A stretch of 64,000 bases of DNA, taken from positions 3,038,001 through 3,102,000 of the forward strand of contig NZ_CP073318.1 of the NCBI RefSeq assembly GCF_018263855.1. Reading direction: 5' to 3'. A program made the translations under genes and the position numbers. The notes below the pieces were generated by a model that saw only the letters and a list, made by a program, of their open reading frames with translations, ran no database searches and was not told the DNA's origin. Positions 1 to 8,197 of the stretch are shown here, one piece after another; position 1 is the stretch's first letter, and each line of letters opens with the position of its first letter. The stretch comes from Kutzneria sp. CA-103260 (lineage in GTDB: Bacteria; Actinomycetota; Actinomycetes; Mycobacteriales; Pseudonocardiaceae).

Positions 1-127
1 CGGCGACGATCCGGCCGGCGTCCAACGCCAGCAGGGTGAGCAGGGTGCGCACGCGGGGTCCGCCGACGGGGATCTGATCCCCGTCGGCGGACCACATCAG
101 GGTCGTGCCCAGAACGCCGAACCGCAC
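1..127 (-). CDS. SARP/AfsR-type transcriptional regulator, N-terminal fragment
   Basis: Only the first 42 codons are in the window; the gene runs off the left edge. Translation from the GTG at 127 begins MRFGVLGTTLMW and continues with IPVGGPRVRTLLTLLALDAG. This is the N-terminal strand and first helices of the winged-helix DNA-binding domain of SARP/AfsR regulators, where 'vggprvRalLalLll.aG' is typical. It lies 27 nt downstream of the mannosidase gene on the same strand, so the two may be co-transcribed. Whether BTAD, NB-ARC or TPR domains follow cannot be seen. Confidence 0.75.
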   Translation of the reverse strand, partial: MRFGVLGTTLMWSADGDQIPVGGPRVRTLLTLLALDAGRIVA

Positions 128-154
128 TGATCCATTATTCAGGCGGCTTCGTTG

Positions 155-2998
155 TCACATGGCTGACACCGCGAAGATGTGCATGGCCCCCTGGTCGGTC
201 GACGCCGGCAGGGTGACGCTGCGGACCTGCTTGCCGGCGGTGAGGCCGGCGGGTGTGGTGGCGAACAGGTAGGTCTGCAGGCTGGAGCCGTCGGCGGCGT
301 TCCAGTGCCCCAGGGTGGCGGCCACGGTGTCACCGGACTGGGGCGTGCCGACCGCCCAGTCGGTCATGGTGATCGACACCGACGAGGTGCTGCCGTCGGT
401 GTAGGTGACGGTCGCGGCGCCGGTGGCCGGGCCGTTGCTGGCCGAGCCGAGGAACGAGATCCGCGAGGCCGACCGGCCGCCGAGATCGATCACCTGCCCG
501 TTGACCAGCCAGTTGTCCGGCTTGCCGGCCGCCGCCGACGGCCAGGTGAAGCTCATCCCGTTGGCGCTGACGGTGCCGCCGGGGTTGATGCCGGCGGCGG
601 CCAGGGCCTGGGTGGAGTAGCTGTGCCCGGACGAGTCGAGGTTGGCGGTGGTGGCGCTGCCGTCGTTGGACGCGCCGATGTTGTTGAAGCCGTTCTGCCC
701 GTCGGAGAACGACGGCGGCGCGTCACCGGAGCCGGTTCCCCAGGAGGTGGGCGAGCCGGTCATGGTGAAGTCGACGGTGCCGCCGCCCGCCACGAACGAC
801 TCCGGCAGCCAGGTGCGGGACTGCCCGACCCCGTTGACCGCCAACGCGGACACGTACTGGTTGCTGTCCGAAGTGGACGGTGCATTGACCGTCAGCGTCC
901 GGCCGTTGTCGCGGGTGATCACCGTCTGGGTGAAGATCGGGCTGGCCAGCGCCAGCTCGGCCCGGCCGGTGATCGACGGATACATGCCCAGCGCGCCCCA
1001 GACGTAGCTGGCCGACAGCTCGCCGAGGTCGTCGTTGCCCTGCAAGCCGTTGGGGGCGTTGGTGAACAGGCCGGACAGCACCCGCCGGACCAGGGCCTGG
1101 GTCTTGCTGGGCGCGCCGACGAAGTCATACAGGTAGGGCGTGCCGATCGTCGGCTCGTTGGTCAGCCAGGCGTACGCGCCGTTGACCACGCCGGCATTGA
1201 GCTGGCCGAAGAAGGTGTCGAGCCGGCTGGAGACGGCCGCGTTGCCGCCCATCTTGGCCACCAGCGCGGCGATGTTCTGCGGCACCATCCAGCTGTACTG
1301 GGTGCCGGTGCCCTCCACGAACTGGTCGTTGTTGTCGGAGTTGAGGTTGTAGTCGGTGGCGAACAGGCCGTTCTGGTAGCGGGGCGTGATCGACTTGGTG
1401 GCCGGGCTGAACAGGTTCTGCCAGTTCTGGGCCCGCTGCATGAAGGCGGTGTAGTTCGCGGTGTCGCCGAGGCGGCCGGCCAGCTGGGCGATGCCGAAGT
1501 CGTCGATGGCGTACTCCAGCGTGGTGGCCGCCGGCCCCCACACGTTGCCGGTGCCGCGCGGGATGTAGCCGGTGCCGGCGTACTCGTAGAGGCCGCCGCG
1601 GATGGTCTTGGTCGCCGGCAGGGATTGGGTGCCGACCATGCTGGACAGCGCGCCGGCGGCGTCGAAGCTGGTGCCGCCGAAGGAGTAGATGCTGGAGACC
1701 ACCGACTCCAGCGAGTCGCCGTTCATGATGTTGACCGGCACGTTGGCGTACGGCCAGTTGTACCAGCTGCCGGCCTGCGAGGCGTCGTTGACCAGGGACT
1801 GGGCCATGTCGGAGCCGACGCTGGGGAACAGCAGGGTGATCAGCTGGACCTCGGAGCGGTAGACGTCCCAGCCGGAGAAGTTGGCGTACTGGTGGTGGCC
1901 CGCGGCGACGGTGTGGGACTTGCCGTCCATGCCGAGGTATTCGCCGTTGCTGTCGTCGAAGAGGTTGGGGTGCAGCAGCGCGTGGTAGAGGGCGGTGTAG
2001 AAGACGCTCTGCTGGGTCGCCGATCCGCCCGTGGTGCGGACCGCGCCGAGCTTGGCCGCCCACACGCTCGAAGCGTTGGCCGCCACGGTGTCGAAGCTCG
2101 CCGACGGGTTCTCGGCGGCCACATTGGCCGTGGCGTTGGCGGTGCGCACGTAGGACAGCCCAACCCGGACGGTGACGGTGGAACCGGCCGGAAAGGTCAG
2201 GTAGGTGCCGGTGTTCGTGCCCGAGGCGGACGTGCCGCGGGCGGACACCGTGCCGCCGTTCCAGGTGCCGTAGTTGCTGACGGCTTGGTCGAAGCGGGCC
2301 GAGAAGTACACGGTGTAGCTGCCGCCGCCGCAGGTGCCGGTGGTGCGGGCCGATCCGGTGACGGTGTTGCCGCTGATCGACACCGACGAGGCGCTGTCGC
2401 CGTTGGCCGAGCCGCCGGCGTTGATCAGCACGGTCGACGGCTGGCCGGCTGGGAAGGTGAAGCGGGCCATGCCGGTGCGGGCGGTGGCGGTCAGCTCCAC
2501 CTTGGCCCCGTTGGCCAGGGTCACGCCGTAGCGGCCGGGGCTGGCCGATTCGGTGCTGTGGCTGAAGCCGGAGCGGTAGGCGGCGGCGTTGGTCGCCGGG
2601 GAGGACGGCAGTGCGCCGTTGCTGTTCAGACTGCCGGTGTAGGGCATGAACGGCAGGTCGTGGAAGCCGAACGAGCCCTCGCAGCCGGTGCCGTCCAGGT
2701 GGGTGAGGCTGAAGCCGCGGATCTGGTTGGCCGGGTACTCGTAGCCGCCCCAGTTGTCCGCGCCCGAGGCCGTGTTGTAGGTGTCGGGGCTGAACTGGAC
2801 CATGCCGAACGGCGTGGTCGCGCCGGGGAAGGTGTTGCCGTAGCCCTTGCCGAACGGCGGGTAGCTGGCGTTGGGGTTGTTCTGGGTGCCGACGAACGGG
2901 TTGACCGAGCCGACCGGGTCGGCGCTCGCCGCCGCCGGCACGGCCACCAGCACCGACAGAGCCGTCAGGACCGAAACGATGAGTGCAGGGGGTCTCAT
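155..2998 (-). CDS. Secreted GH92 family alpha-mannosidase
   Basis: A 947-aa exported glycoside hydrolase of family 92, calcium-dependent exo-alpha-mannosidases that trim mannosides. A signal peptide (about residues 1-26, ending AAASA) precedes the mature start. Family motifs follow in order: THLDGTGCEG near residue 100, WDVYRSE near 376, EYAIDDFGIAQL, FVEGTGTQYSWMVPQN near 563 (containing the family's catalytic Glu), NEPTIGTPYLYDF, and GNDDLGELSASYVWGALGMYP near 656. The last 170 or so residues form an extra beta-rich domain of the kind found on streptomycete GH92 enzymes, probably carbohydrate-binding. The start ATG lies just below a LacI-type palindrome, which suggests sugar induction. Linkage specificity (alpha-1,2, 1,3 or 1,6) cannot be read from the sequence. 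Confidence 0.93.
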   Translation of the reverse strand: MRPPALIVSVLTALSVLVAVPAAASADPVGSVNPFVGTQNNPNASYPPFGKGYGNTFPGATTPFGMVQFSPDTYNTASGADNWGGYEYPANQIRGFSLTHLDGTGCEGSFGFHDLPFMPYTGSLNSNGALPSSPATNAAAYRSGFSHSTESASPGRYGVTLANGAKVELTATARTGMARFTFPAGQPSTVLINAGGSANGDSASSVSISGNTVTGSARTTGTCGGGSYTVYFSARFDQAVSNYGTWNGGTVSARGTSASGTNTGTYLTFPAGSTVTVRVGLSYVRTANATANVAAENPSASFDTVAANASSVWAAKLGAVRTTGGSATQQSVFYTALYHALLHPNLFDDSNGEYLGMDGKSHTVAAGHHQYANFSGWDVYRSEVQLITLLFPSVGSDMAQSLVNDASQAGSWYNWPYANVPVNIMNGDSLESVVSSIYSFGGTSFDAAGALSSMVGTQSLPATKTIRGGLYEYAGTGYIPRGTGNVWGPAATTLEYAIDDFGIAQLAGRLGDTANYTAFMQRAQNWQNLFSPATKSITPRYQNGLFATDYNLNSDNNDQFVEGTGTQYSWMVPQNIAALVAKMGGNAAVSSRLDTFFGQLNAGVVNGAYAWLTNEPTIGTPYLYDFVGAPSKTQALVRRVLSGLFTNAPNGLQGNDDLGELSASYVWGALGMYPSITGRAELALASPIFTQTVITRDNGRTLTVNAPSTSDSNQYVSALAVNGVGQSRTWLPESFVAGGGTVDFTMTGSPTSWGTGSGDAPPSFSDGQNGFNNIGASNDGSATTANLDSSGHSYSTQALAAAGINPGGTVSANGMSFTWPSAAAGKPDNWLVNGQVIDLGGRSASRISFLGSASNGPATGAATVTYTDGSTSSVSITMTDWAVGTPQSGDTVAATLGHWNAADGSSLQTYLFATTPAGLTAGKQVRSVTLPASTDQGAMHIFAVSAM

Positions 2999-3014
2999 GC
3001 GTAACCGCCTTCGC

Positions 3015-3028
3015 TGACATCGATGTCA
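3015..3028. promoter_or_regulatory. LacI-type operator upstream of the GH92 gene
   Basis: A perfect 14-bp palindrome, TGACATCGATGTCA, with the central CG typical of LacI/GalR-family operators. It ends 17 bp before the mannosidase ATG, so a bound repressor would block transcription or early elongation. No lacI-type gene is visible here; the regulator would be encoded elsewhere. Confidence 0.6.
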
Positions 3029-3064
3029 CACGCGTTGGCGGGACGCTACGGGCAGCGGATTGGT

Positions 3065-3538
3065 CTATACAAGGGCCAGACGGTAGGTCTGTCCAATCAA
3101 GTCAGCGCCGAAGCTGTGGTGGGGCTGTTCGTCGACGAGGGTGAAGCCGCGGGTCAGGTAGAGGTGCCGGGCGGCGTCCAGGCAGTCGTTGGTCCACAGA
3201 CGCACCCCGCGGAAGCCGTGGGAGCGGGCGTGCTCCAGACACGTGTCGACAAGCCGGCCGCCGACGCCGTGACCACGGCCGTCCGGGTGCACGAGCAGGA
3301 TGCGCAGCACCGCCTCGCCGTCGTCGCCGGCCACGCACAGCACGCAGCCGACCCGGCGACCGTCCAGCTCGGCGATCCAGCCGGTGTCCCGGGTCGGGTC
3401 GATGTCGCCGACGATCCCCGCCACCAGCCGCTCGAAGCTGACGTCCCAGCCATACTCGGCGGCGTAGGCCTCGCCGTGGGCCTGCACCATCCAGCCCAGG
3501 TCGCCGGGTCGGTCGGCGGTTCTGATCAGCACACTCAT
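3065..3538 (-). CDS. GNAT family N-acetyltransferase
   Basis: A 157-aa single-domain GNAT protein. Motif A is visible as LRILLVHPDGRGHGVGGRLVD (the acetyl-CoA pyrophosphate loop R-x-x-G-x-G/A), followed by a C-terminal ARHLYLTRGFTLVDE typical of motif B. I chose the ATG at 3538 because GGAGG lies 5 nt before it; the longer frame upstream crosses the TetR gene. It is divergent from that tetR gene, with a shared operator between, so it is the likely regulated target. The substrate is unknown. Confidence 0.85.
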   Translation of the reverse strand: MSVLIRTADRPGDLGWMVQAHGEAYAAEYGWDVSFERLVAGIVGDIDPTRDTGWIAELDGRRVGCVLCVAGDDGEAVLRILLVHPDGRGHGVGGRLVDTCLEHARSHGFRGVRLWTNDCLDAARHLYLTRGFTLVDEQPHHSFGADLIGQTYRLALV

Positions 3539-3548
3539 GCACGCCTCC

Positions 3549-3568
3549 ACTGAAACGACTGTTTCAGT
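3549..3568. promoter_or_regulatory. Inverted-repeat operator between gnat and tetR
   Basis: ACTGAAAC and GTTTCAGT flank GACT, giving perfect 8-bp arms in the 42-bp divergent intergenic region. The right arm abuts the -10 box of the tetR gene. This is the expected position and form for an autoregulatory TetR operator controlling both genes. Confidence 0.7.
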
Positions 3569-3573
3569 AGGAT
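3568..3573 (+). promoter_or_regulatory. -10 box of a leaderless promoter for tetR
   Basis: TAGGAT lies exactly 7 nt before the ATG at 3581 with no Shine-Dalgarno between, so transcription probably starts at or next to the start codon. The box overlaps the last base of the operator. Confidence 0.5.
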
Positions 3574-3580
3574 AGCGGCC

Positions 3581-4105
3581 ATGACCGACCGTCGCGACGA
3601 CCTTCTGCGCCAGGCCTACGCGTACGCGCTGGAACACGGCCTGGCCGACCTGTCGCTGCGCCCGCTGGCGGCGGCGATCGGCTCCAGCCCCCGGGTGCTG
3701 CTGTTCCTGTTCGGCAGCAAGGACGGCCTGGTCCGCGAGCTGCTGGCGCGGGCCCGAGCCGACGAGCTGGCGCTGCTGGACCAGGTGCGCGGCGGAGGCC
3801 TGGCCGAGGTCGCCGAGGCGGTGTGGGCGTGGCTGGCCGCGCCCGAGCACCGGGCACTGCTGACGCTGTGGCTGGAGGGCTACGGCCGTTCCCTGGTCGC
3901 TGCGGACGGCCCGTGGGCGGGGTTCGCCCGCGCCACCGTCGAGGACTGGCTGGCCGTGCTGGCCGACACCGGCGCGGACCGCACGGCGTGCACGCTCGTG
4001 CTCGCGGTGCTGCGGGGCGCGCTGCTGGACCTGCTGGCCACCGGCGACGTGGAGCGCACCACGGCGGCGATCCGTTCGATCATGACCGAATATGGCCAGA
4101 CCTGA
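3581..4105 (+). CDS. TetR family transcriptional regulator
   Basis: A 174-aa protein with an N-terminal TetR-type helix-turn-helix (residues 8-52: ALEHGLADLSLRPLAAAIG then SPRVLLFLFGSKDGLVRELL) and a helical ligand domain rich in Leu and Ala. The recognition-helix region lacks the usual YxYFxxKE and reads LLFLFGSKDG instead, a common variant. It is divergent from the GNAT gene and probably represses both genes through the palindrome between them. The ligand is unknown. Confidence 0.85.
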   Translation: MTDRRDDLLRQAYAYALEHGLADLSLRPLAAAIGSSPRVLLFLFGSKDGLVRELLARARADELALLDQVRGGGLAEVAEAVWAWLAAPEHRALLTLWLEGYGRSLVAADGPWAGFARATVEDWLAVLADTGADRTACTLVLAVLRGALLDLLATGDVERTTAAIRSIMTEYGQT

Positions 4106-4131
4106 GCGTCCCGGTCGGAAATCCTGGACGC

Positions 4132-4899
4132 ATGGAGAACAACAACGCGCTGCGTGCGCTGCCGACGCCGCTGGTGCTGCCCAATGCCTGGGACCCGGCG
4201 TCCGCGGCGGCGATCCAGGCCGCCGGCGCGAAGGCGATCGCCACCACCAGTGGCGGGGTGTCGTGGTCGCGGGGCGTGCCCGACGCCGGCGGCCTCGGGC
4301 GCACCGTCGCGCTGGAGGCGTTGCGCCGGATCGTGCGGGTGGTGACCGTGCCGGTGACCGCCGACATCGAGGGCGGCTACGGCGACACCCCCGAGGAAGT
4401 GGCGTGGACGGTCGCCGAGGTGGCCTCGACCGGGGCGCTCGGCGTGAACATCGAGGACAGCGCCGACGGCGCGCTGCTGGACGTGCAGGCGCAGGTCGAC
4501 CGGCTGGCGGCGGCTCGGGAGGCCGGCGACCTGGTGATCAACGCCCGCACCGACACCTTTCTGATGGGCTCGGGCGACGTGGCCGAGACGCTGGCGCGGG
4601 CCGAGCGGTACGCGGCGGCCGGCGCGGACTCGCTGTTCGTGCCGGGCGTGGTCGACCCGGCGGTGATCAAGGTGCTGGTGGACGGGCCGCTGCCGCTCAA
4701 CGTGATGGCCCATCCCGGCGCGCCGACGATCGCCGAGCTGGCCGCGCTGGGCGTGGCGCGGATCAGCGTCGGCACCGGAATCGCCCAGGCCGCCTACGGG
4801 TTGGCGGCCGCGGCGGCCCGGGAGCTGCTGACCACCGGCACCTACGACACGATGGCCGAGGGCCTGTCCTACGGGGAGCTCAACCAGCTGTTGGCGTGA
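4132..4899 (+). CDS. Isocitrate lyase/PEP mutase superfamily protein
   Basis: A 255-aa TIM-barrel protein of the ICL/PEP-mutase superfamily, which makes or breaks C-C or P-C bonds next to a carboxylate using Mg2+. Visible motifs are LPNAWDPASAAAIQAAGAKA near the N terminus, TADIEGGYGDTPEEV (metal-binding Asp and Glu), GVNIEDS and NARTDTFL. The catalytic Cys loop of true isocitrate lyase (KKCGH) is absent, so isocitrate lyase itself is unlikely. Homologues are often called 2-methylisocitrate lyase or carboxyvinyl-phosphonate mutase-like, but the substrate is undetermined. The ATG at 4132 gives a normal N terminus; the end overlaps the convergent gene by 20 bp. Confidence 0.85.
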   Translation: MENNNALRALPTPLVLPNAWDPASAAAIQAAGAKAIATTSGGVSWSRGVPDAGGLGRTVALEALRRIVRVVTVPVTADIEGGYGDTPEEVAWTVAEVASTGALGVNIEDSADGALLDVQAQVDRLAAAREAGDLVINARTDTFLMGSGDVAETLARAERYAAAGADSLFVPGVVDPAVIKVLVDGPLPLNVMAHPGAPTIAELAALGVARISVGTGIAQAAYGLAAAAARELLTTGTYDTMAEGLSYGELNQLLA

Positions 4900-5977
4900 G
4901 CCTGCGGGCGACCGTGCTCGCCGCCGGCTCCGGCACGCCCACGGCGGCCAGCGTGGCGAGCAGGTCGTCGCGTGGCTCGGCCCAGTCCAGCCGGAGCTTG
5001 CCGGCCACCACTGCCCGGGCCAGCTCGCCGACGACGCCCAGCTCGTCGGCGAGCACTTCCGCGGCCGGAAAGGCGTGGGTCAGCCCGTGGTCCAAGCCGT
5101 CGACCGGCGTGCCGTGCCGGCGAACCAGGTTGCCGATGTCCTCGGCGACGGCGTTGACGGCGATCTCCAGCGGCGCCCACGCGCCCGGCGTCTCACGGTC
5201 GATGCCGGCCAGCCGGGCCGCCCGCTCCGCGACGTGGATCACGCCTTCCCAGTACGGCAGATGGGCCCGCAGCAGCAGGTGGTCCGACCCGCCGGGGCCG
5301 ATCTCCAGCATCCCGGGATCGCCGTCCAGGGTGATCGTCCGCCGGTAGGTGTCGTCTACAATGGACTCCACGCCCGGCACCAGCCTGTTGTCGAGCTGAC
5401 CCAACGTGGCCGTCCAGTCGTAGTCGGGACCGAACGGCATCCGCAGCAGCAGCCCGCCGTCGGCGACCAGCCGGTCGGCCTTGCGGCGCCGGACCCGCAG
5501 GTCGCTGGGCGGCGACCGGAACACCTCCCGCATCGCGCGGTTGAACTGGCGCAGACTGCCGAACCCGGACGCGAACGCCACCTCGGCGATCGTCAGATCG
5601 GTGTCGTCCAGCAGCCGGCGGGCGAAGTGAGCCCGCCTCGACCGCGCGAACCCGTCCGGCGTCACGCCGAGGTGTTCGAGGAACAGCCGCCTCAGGTGTC
5701 GGGCCGACACGCCCAGCCGTGCCCCGACCGCCTCCTCGTTGGCCTCGTCCAACAGGCCGTTGATGATCAGCTGCACCGCTCGGCAGACCAGCTCCGGCGC
5801 GTCCGCGCGCACCGGCCCGGCCACCCGGTAGGGCCGGCACTTCAGGCACGCGCGATACCCGGCGGCCTCGGCCGACGCCGCCAGCTCGAACGTGCGGACG
5901 TTCTCCGCGAGGGGCTTGGCGCCGCAGCCGGGCCGGCAGTAGATGCCGGTCGTGCGCACGGCCGAGTACGTGGTCAC
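4880..5977 (-). CDS. Ada-type methyl-acceptor/AraC regulator with a truncated AlkA glycosylase domain
   Basis: A 365-aa DNA-alkylation repair regulator. The N terminus has the Ada methylphosphotriester zinc site, CRPGC then CLKC (residues about 13-17 and 40-43), whose first Cys would accept the methyl group. An AraC helix-turn-helix follows (ARLGVSARHLRRLFLEHLG, then LTIAEVAFASGFGSLRQFNR). The last part matches the AlkA N-terminal fold but is short: the helix-hairpin-helix with its LPGIGPWTA-like motif and catalytic Asp is not visible, where family fusions usually run to about 490 aa. It is probably a sensor/regulator without glycosylase activity. The start is a GTG at 5977; no upstream Met is in frame. 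Confidence 0.82.
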   Translation of the reverse strand: MTTYSAVRTTGIYCRPGCGAKPLAENVRTFELAASAEAAGYRACLKCRPYRVAGPVRADAPELVCRAVQLIINGLLDEANEEAVGARLGVSARHLRRLFLEHLGVTPDGFARSRRAHFARRLLDDTDLTIAEVAFASGFGSLRQFNRAMREVFRSPPSDLRVRRRKADRLVADGGLLLRMPFGPDYDWTATLGQLDNRLVPGVESIVDDTYRRTITLDGDPGMLEIGPGGSDHLLLRAHLPYWEGVIHVAERAARLAGIDRETPGAWAPLEIAVNAVAEDIGNLVRRHGTPVDGLDHGLTHAFPAAEVLADELGVVGELARAVVAGKLRLDWAEPRDDLLATLAAVGVPEPAASTVARRLTPTAG

Positions 5978-6034
5978 GGCCCAATGGTCGCAACCCGGTG
6001 ATCGGATGGGTGGCCGAACCGGCAGACTCGACGG

Positions 6035-6880
6035 GTGACCGAGAGCCTGCTGCTGACCCAGCCCGTGAACGCACCCGGTGTGCTGCTGCTCGGCGGGGCC
6101 GAGGGCGGCCTGCACGAACGGGACGCCCGGGCGCTGCACGCGGAGGGCTACAACGTGTTGGCGCTGGCCTACTTCGGCCTGCCGACGCTCCCGCCGGGGC
6201 TGGTGGACATCCCGCTGGAGTACTTCTTCGCCGCGGTGGACAAGATCGCCTCGCTGTCCAGCGGCAAGATCGGTGTCGTCGGCGGGTCCCGGGGCGGGGA
6301 GGCTGCGCTGCTGGTCGGCGCGCACGACGACCGGGTCGGGGCGGTGGTCGGCGTGGCCGGCGGCGGGCTGCTGACCCAGGGCGTCGACTACCGCGCCGGC
6401 ACGCTGCTGGACATCCTGGACACGCCGGCGGCGTCGTGGACGCTGCGCCGCAAGCCGCTGGACTACCTGCCCTACCAGGTGCGCGACGAGCTGCGGGAGC
6501 AGGTGGCCCAGGGGCAGCCGGTGCGGCTGCGGCTGGCGTTCCCGGACGTGCCGGTCGACGTGGCGCGGTTCCGGATCCCGGTGGAGCGCATTGACGGCCC
6601 GGTGCTGATGCTGTGCGGCAGCGACGACCAGAACTGGCCGACGGTGGAGTACTGCCAGGCCGCGGCCGACGGGGCCGACAATGTGGAGCTGCGCATCTAC
6701 GAGGGCGCGGGGCACCCGCTCAACGGCCCGCCCGGGCAGCCGTTCACCGACACGCTCTCGCCGGGGCCGGGAGTGATGTTCGAGATGGGCGGCTCGCCGG
6801 AGGTCAACACCAAGGCCCGGGCCGCGGCGTGGGCCGCCACGCTGGAGTTCCTCCAAGAGAACCTGGGCGTCACCCGATAG
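6035..6880 (+). CDS. Alpha/beta hydrolase, BAAT C-terminal/acyl-CoA thioesterase type
   Basis: A 281-aa alpha/beta-hydrolase. The nucleophile elbow is GGSRGGEAALL (Ser near residue 95). The acid loop is CGSDDQNWPT and the His loop is GAGHPLNGPP, the layout of the BAAT C-terminal domain of bile-acid or acyl-CoA:amino-acid acyltransferases and thioesterases. Bacterial members are generally thioesterases or dienelactone-hydrolase-like enzymes of unknown substrate. It is divergent from the Ada-like gene, and DUF3097 follows within 12 bp. Confidence 0.8.
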   Translation: MTESLLLTQPVNAPGVLLLGGAEGGLHERDARALHAEGYNVLALAYFGLPTLPPGLVDIPLEYFFAAVDKIASLSSGKIGVVGGSRGGEAALLVGAHDDRVGAVVGVAGGGLLTQGVDYRAGTLLDILDTPAASWTLRRKPLDYLPYQVRDELREQVAQGQPVRLRLAFPDVPVDVARFRIPVERIDGPVLMLCGSDDQNWPTVEYCQAAADGADNVELRIYEGAGHPLNGPPGQPFTDTLSPGPGVMFEMGGSPEVNTKARAAAWAATLEFLQENLGVTR

Positions 6881-6891
6881 GGTCCGGCGCT

Positions 6892-7698
6892 GTGCGTTCC
6901 CACGACTACGGCCGCGACGTGCTGGCCGGACCGAAGAAGCGCCGGGAAATCCCCGAGGTGGCCGCCGAGCCGGGTGTGGTGGTCGAGGACCCGGCGTCCG
7001 GGTTCTGCGGCGCTGTCGTCCGGTTCGAGTCCGGAAACGTGGTGCTGGAGGACCGGCACGGCCGCCACCGCCTGTTCCCGCTGACCCCGATCGGCTTCCT
7101 GCTCGACGGCCGGCCGGTCACGCTGGTCCGGCCCAAGGCCGAGGCCCCGAAGCGGCAGCTGTCGGCGTCGGGGTCGGTGAAGGTCGAGGGCCTGCGGGCC
7201 CGCACCGCCCGGGACAGCCGGATCTGGGTGGAGGGCCTGCACGACGCGACGCTGGTGGAGCGGGTGTGGGGGCACGACCTGCGGGTCGAGGGCGTGGTGG
7301 TGGAGCCGCTGGACGGCGTGGACGTGCTGGCCGGGCGGATCGAGGAGTTCGGCACCGGCCCCGGCCGTCGGCTGGGCGTGCTGGTGGACCACCTGGTCGA
7401 GGGCTCCAAGGAGTCGCGGCTGGTGTCGGCCATCCGCGACGAGCACGTGCTGGTGACCGGGCATCCCTACGTCGACATCTGGCAGGCGGTGAAGCCGGCC
7501 TCGGTGGGCATCCGGGCCTGGCCGGTGGTGCCGCGCGGCGTCCCGTGGAAGGAAGGCATCTGCGAAGCCCTCGGCTGGGGCGACCCGACCGACGGCTGGC
7601 GGCGGGTGCTGGCCGGCGTGAAGGGCTTCCGCGACCTGGAGACGCCGCTGCTCGGGGCGGTCGAGCGCTTGATCGACTTCGTCACGGAGCCGGCCTAG
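6892..7698 (+). CDS. DUF3097 family protein
   Basis: A 268-aa protein matching the actinobacterial DUF3097 family: SHDYGRDVLAGPKKRREIPEV at the N terminus, then RIWVEGLHDATLVERVWGHDLR, LVDHLVEGSKESR and VLVTGHPYVDIWQAVKP. The central part resembles a Toprim-like fold (E-G-x-H-D, then DHL and GHPYVD acidic positions), so a nucleic-acid role is possible, but no function is established. The GTG at 6892 follows a TAGGGT box by 8 nt, giving a possible own promoter inside the end of the previous gene. Confidence 0.85.
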   Translation: MRSHDYGRDVLAGPKKRREIPEVAAEPGVVVEDPASGFCGAVVRFESGNVVLEDRHGRHRLFPLTPIGFLLDGRPVTLVRPKAEAPKRQLSASGSVKVEGLRARTARDSRIWVEGLHDATLVERVWGHDLRVEGVVVEPLDGVDVLAGRIEEFGTGPGRRLGVLVDHLVEGSKESRLVSAIRDEHVLVTGHPYVDIWQAVKPASVGIRAWPVVPRGVPWKEGICEALGWGDPTDGWRRVLAGVKGFRDLETPLLGAVERLIDFVTEPA

Positions 7699-7765
7699 GT
7701 CACACGCGGGTCACGTGCGGCCCGGTCGCCCGATGGGGGCCGCCGGGTTCTGCCACGATGGAGGC

Positions 7766-8197
7766 ATGGCCGCTCTGCTGTGGCTCCTGTTCGGCGTCGC
7801 GCTGGTGCTCGCCGAGGTCCTGTCCGGGGACTTCGTCCTCGTGATGCTGGGCGTCGGGGGACTGGCGGCGGCGCTGGCCGACGTGGTCGGCGGCAGCCTG
7901 CTCGTCGACGCCATCGTGTTCGCCGCGACCACCCTGGTCGGCTTGTTCGCGGTCCGGCCGGTCCTGCGCAGCCGGCTGATGGCGGGCGGCCTCGACCACC
8001 GGACCGGGATCGAGGCGCTCAAGGGCGTGCAGGCCGTGGTGGTCTCGACCGTCGACGAGCACGACGGCCGGGTGCGCATCAAGGGCGAGGTGTGGTCGGC
8101 TCGGGCGTTCGAGCCGACGCAGCGGTTGGAGCCGGGCCGCCAGGTGATCGTCATGGACATCTCGGGAGCGACGGCAATCGTGTGGGCGGAGAACTGA
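7766..8197 (+). CDS. NfeD-like membrane protein
   Basis: A 143-aa NfeD-family protein. Two or three membrane helices (residues 3-22, about 28-46 and 48-66) are followed by an OB-fold tail (KGVQAVVVSTVDEHDGRVRIKGEVWSARA). NfeD proteins are encoded beside SPFH proteins and are thought to assemble with them in membrane microdomains. Here the stop TGA overlaps the next gene's ATG (ATGA-type), so the two are translationally coupled. Confidence 0.88.
   Translation: MAALLWLLFGVALVLAEVLSGDFVLVMLGVGGLAAALADVVGGSLLVDAIVFAATTLVGLFAVRPVLRSRLMAGGLDHRTGIEALKGVQAVVVSTVDEHDGRVRIKGEVWSARAFEPTQRLEPGRQVIVMDISGATAIVWAEN

Noticed and set aside
179-3004. A 941-codon open frame on the plus strand opposite the mannosidase
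   Set aside because: It is Gly/Val/Arg-rich with no recognisable motif and mirrors the codon bias of the real gene. Long antisense frames are expected at this GC content.
5075-6001. A long plus-strand frame opposite the Ada-like gene
   Set aside because: The composition is typical antisense shadow (Arg, Pro, Gln, Val), and the minus strand carries clear zinc and helix-turn-helix motifs.
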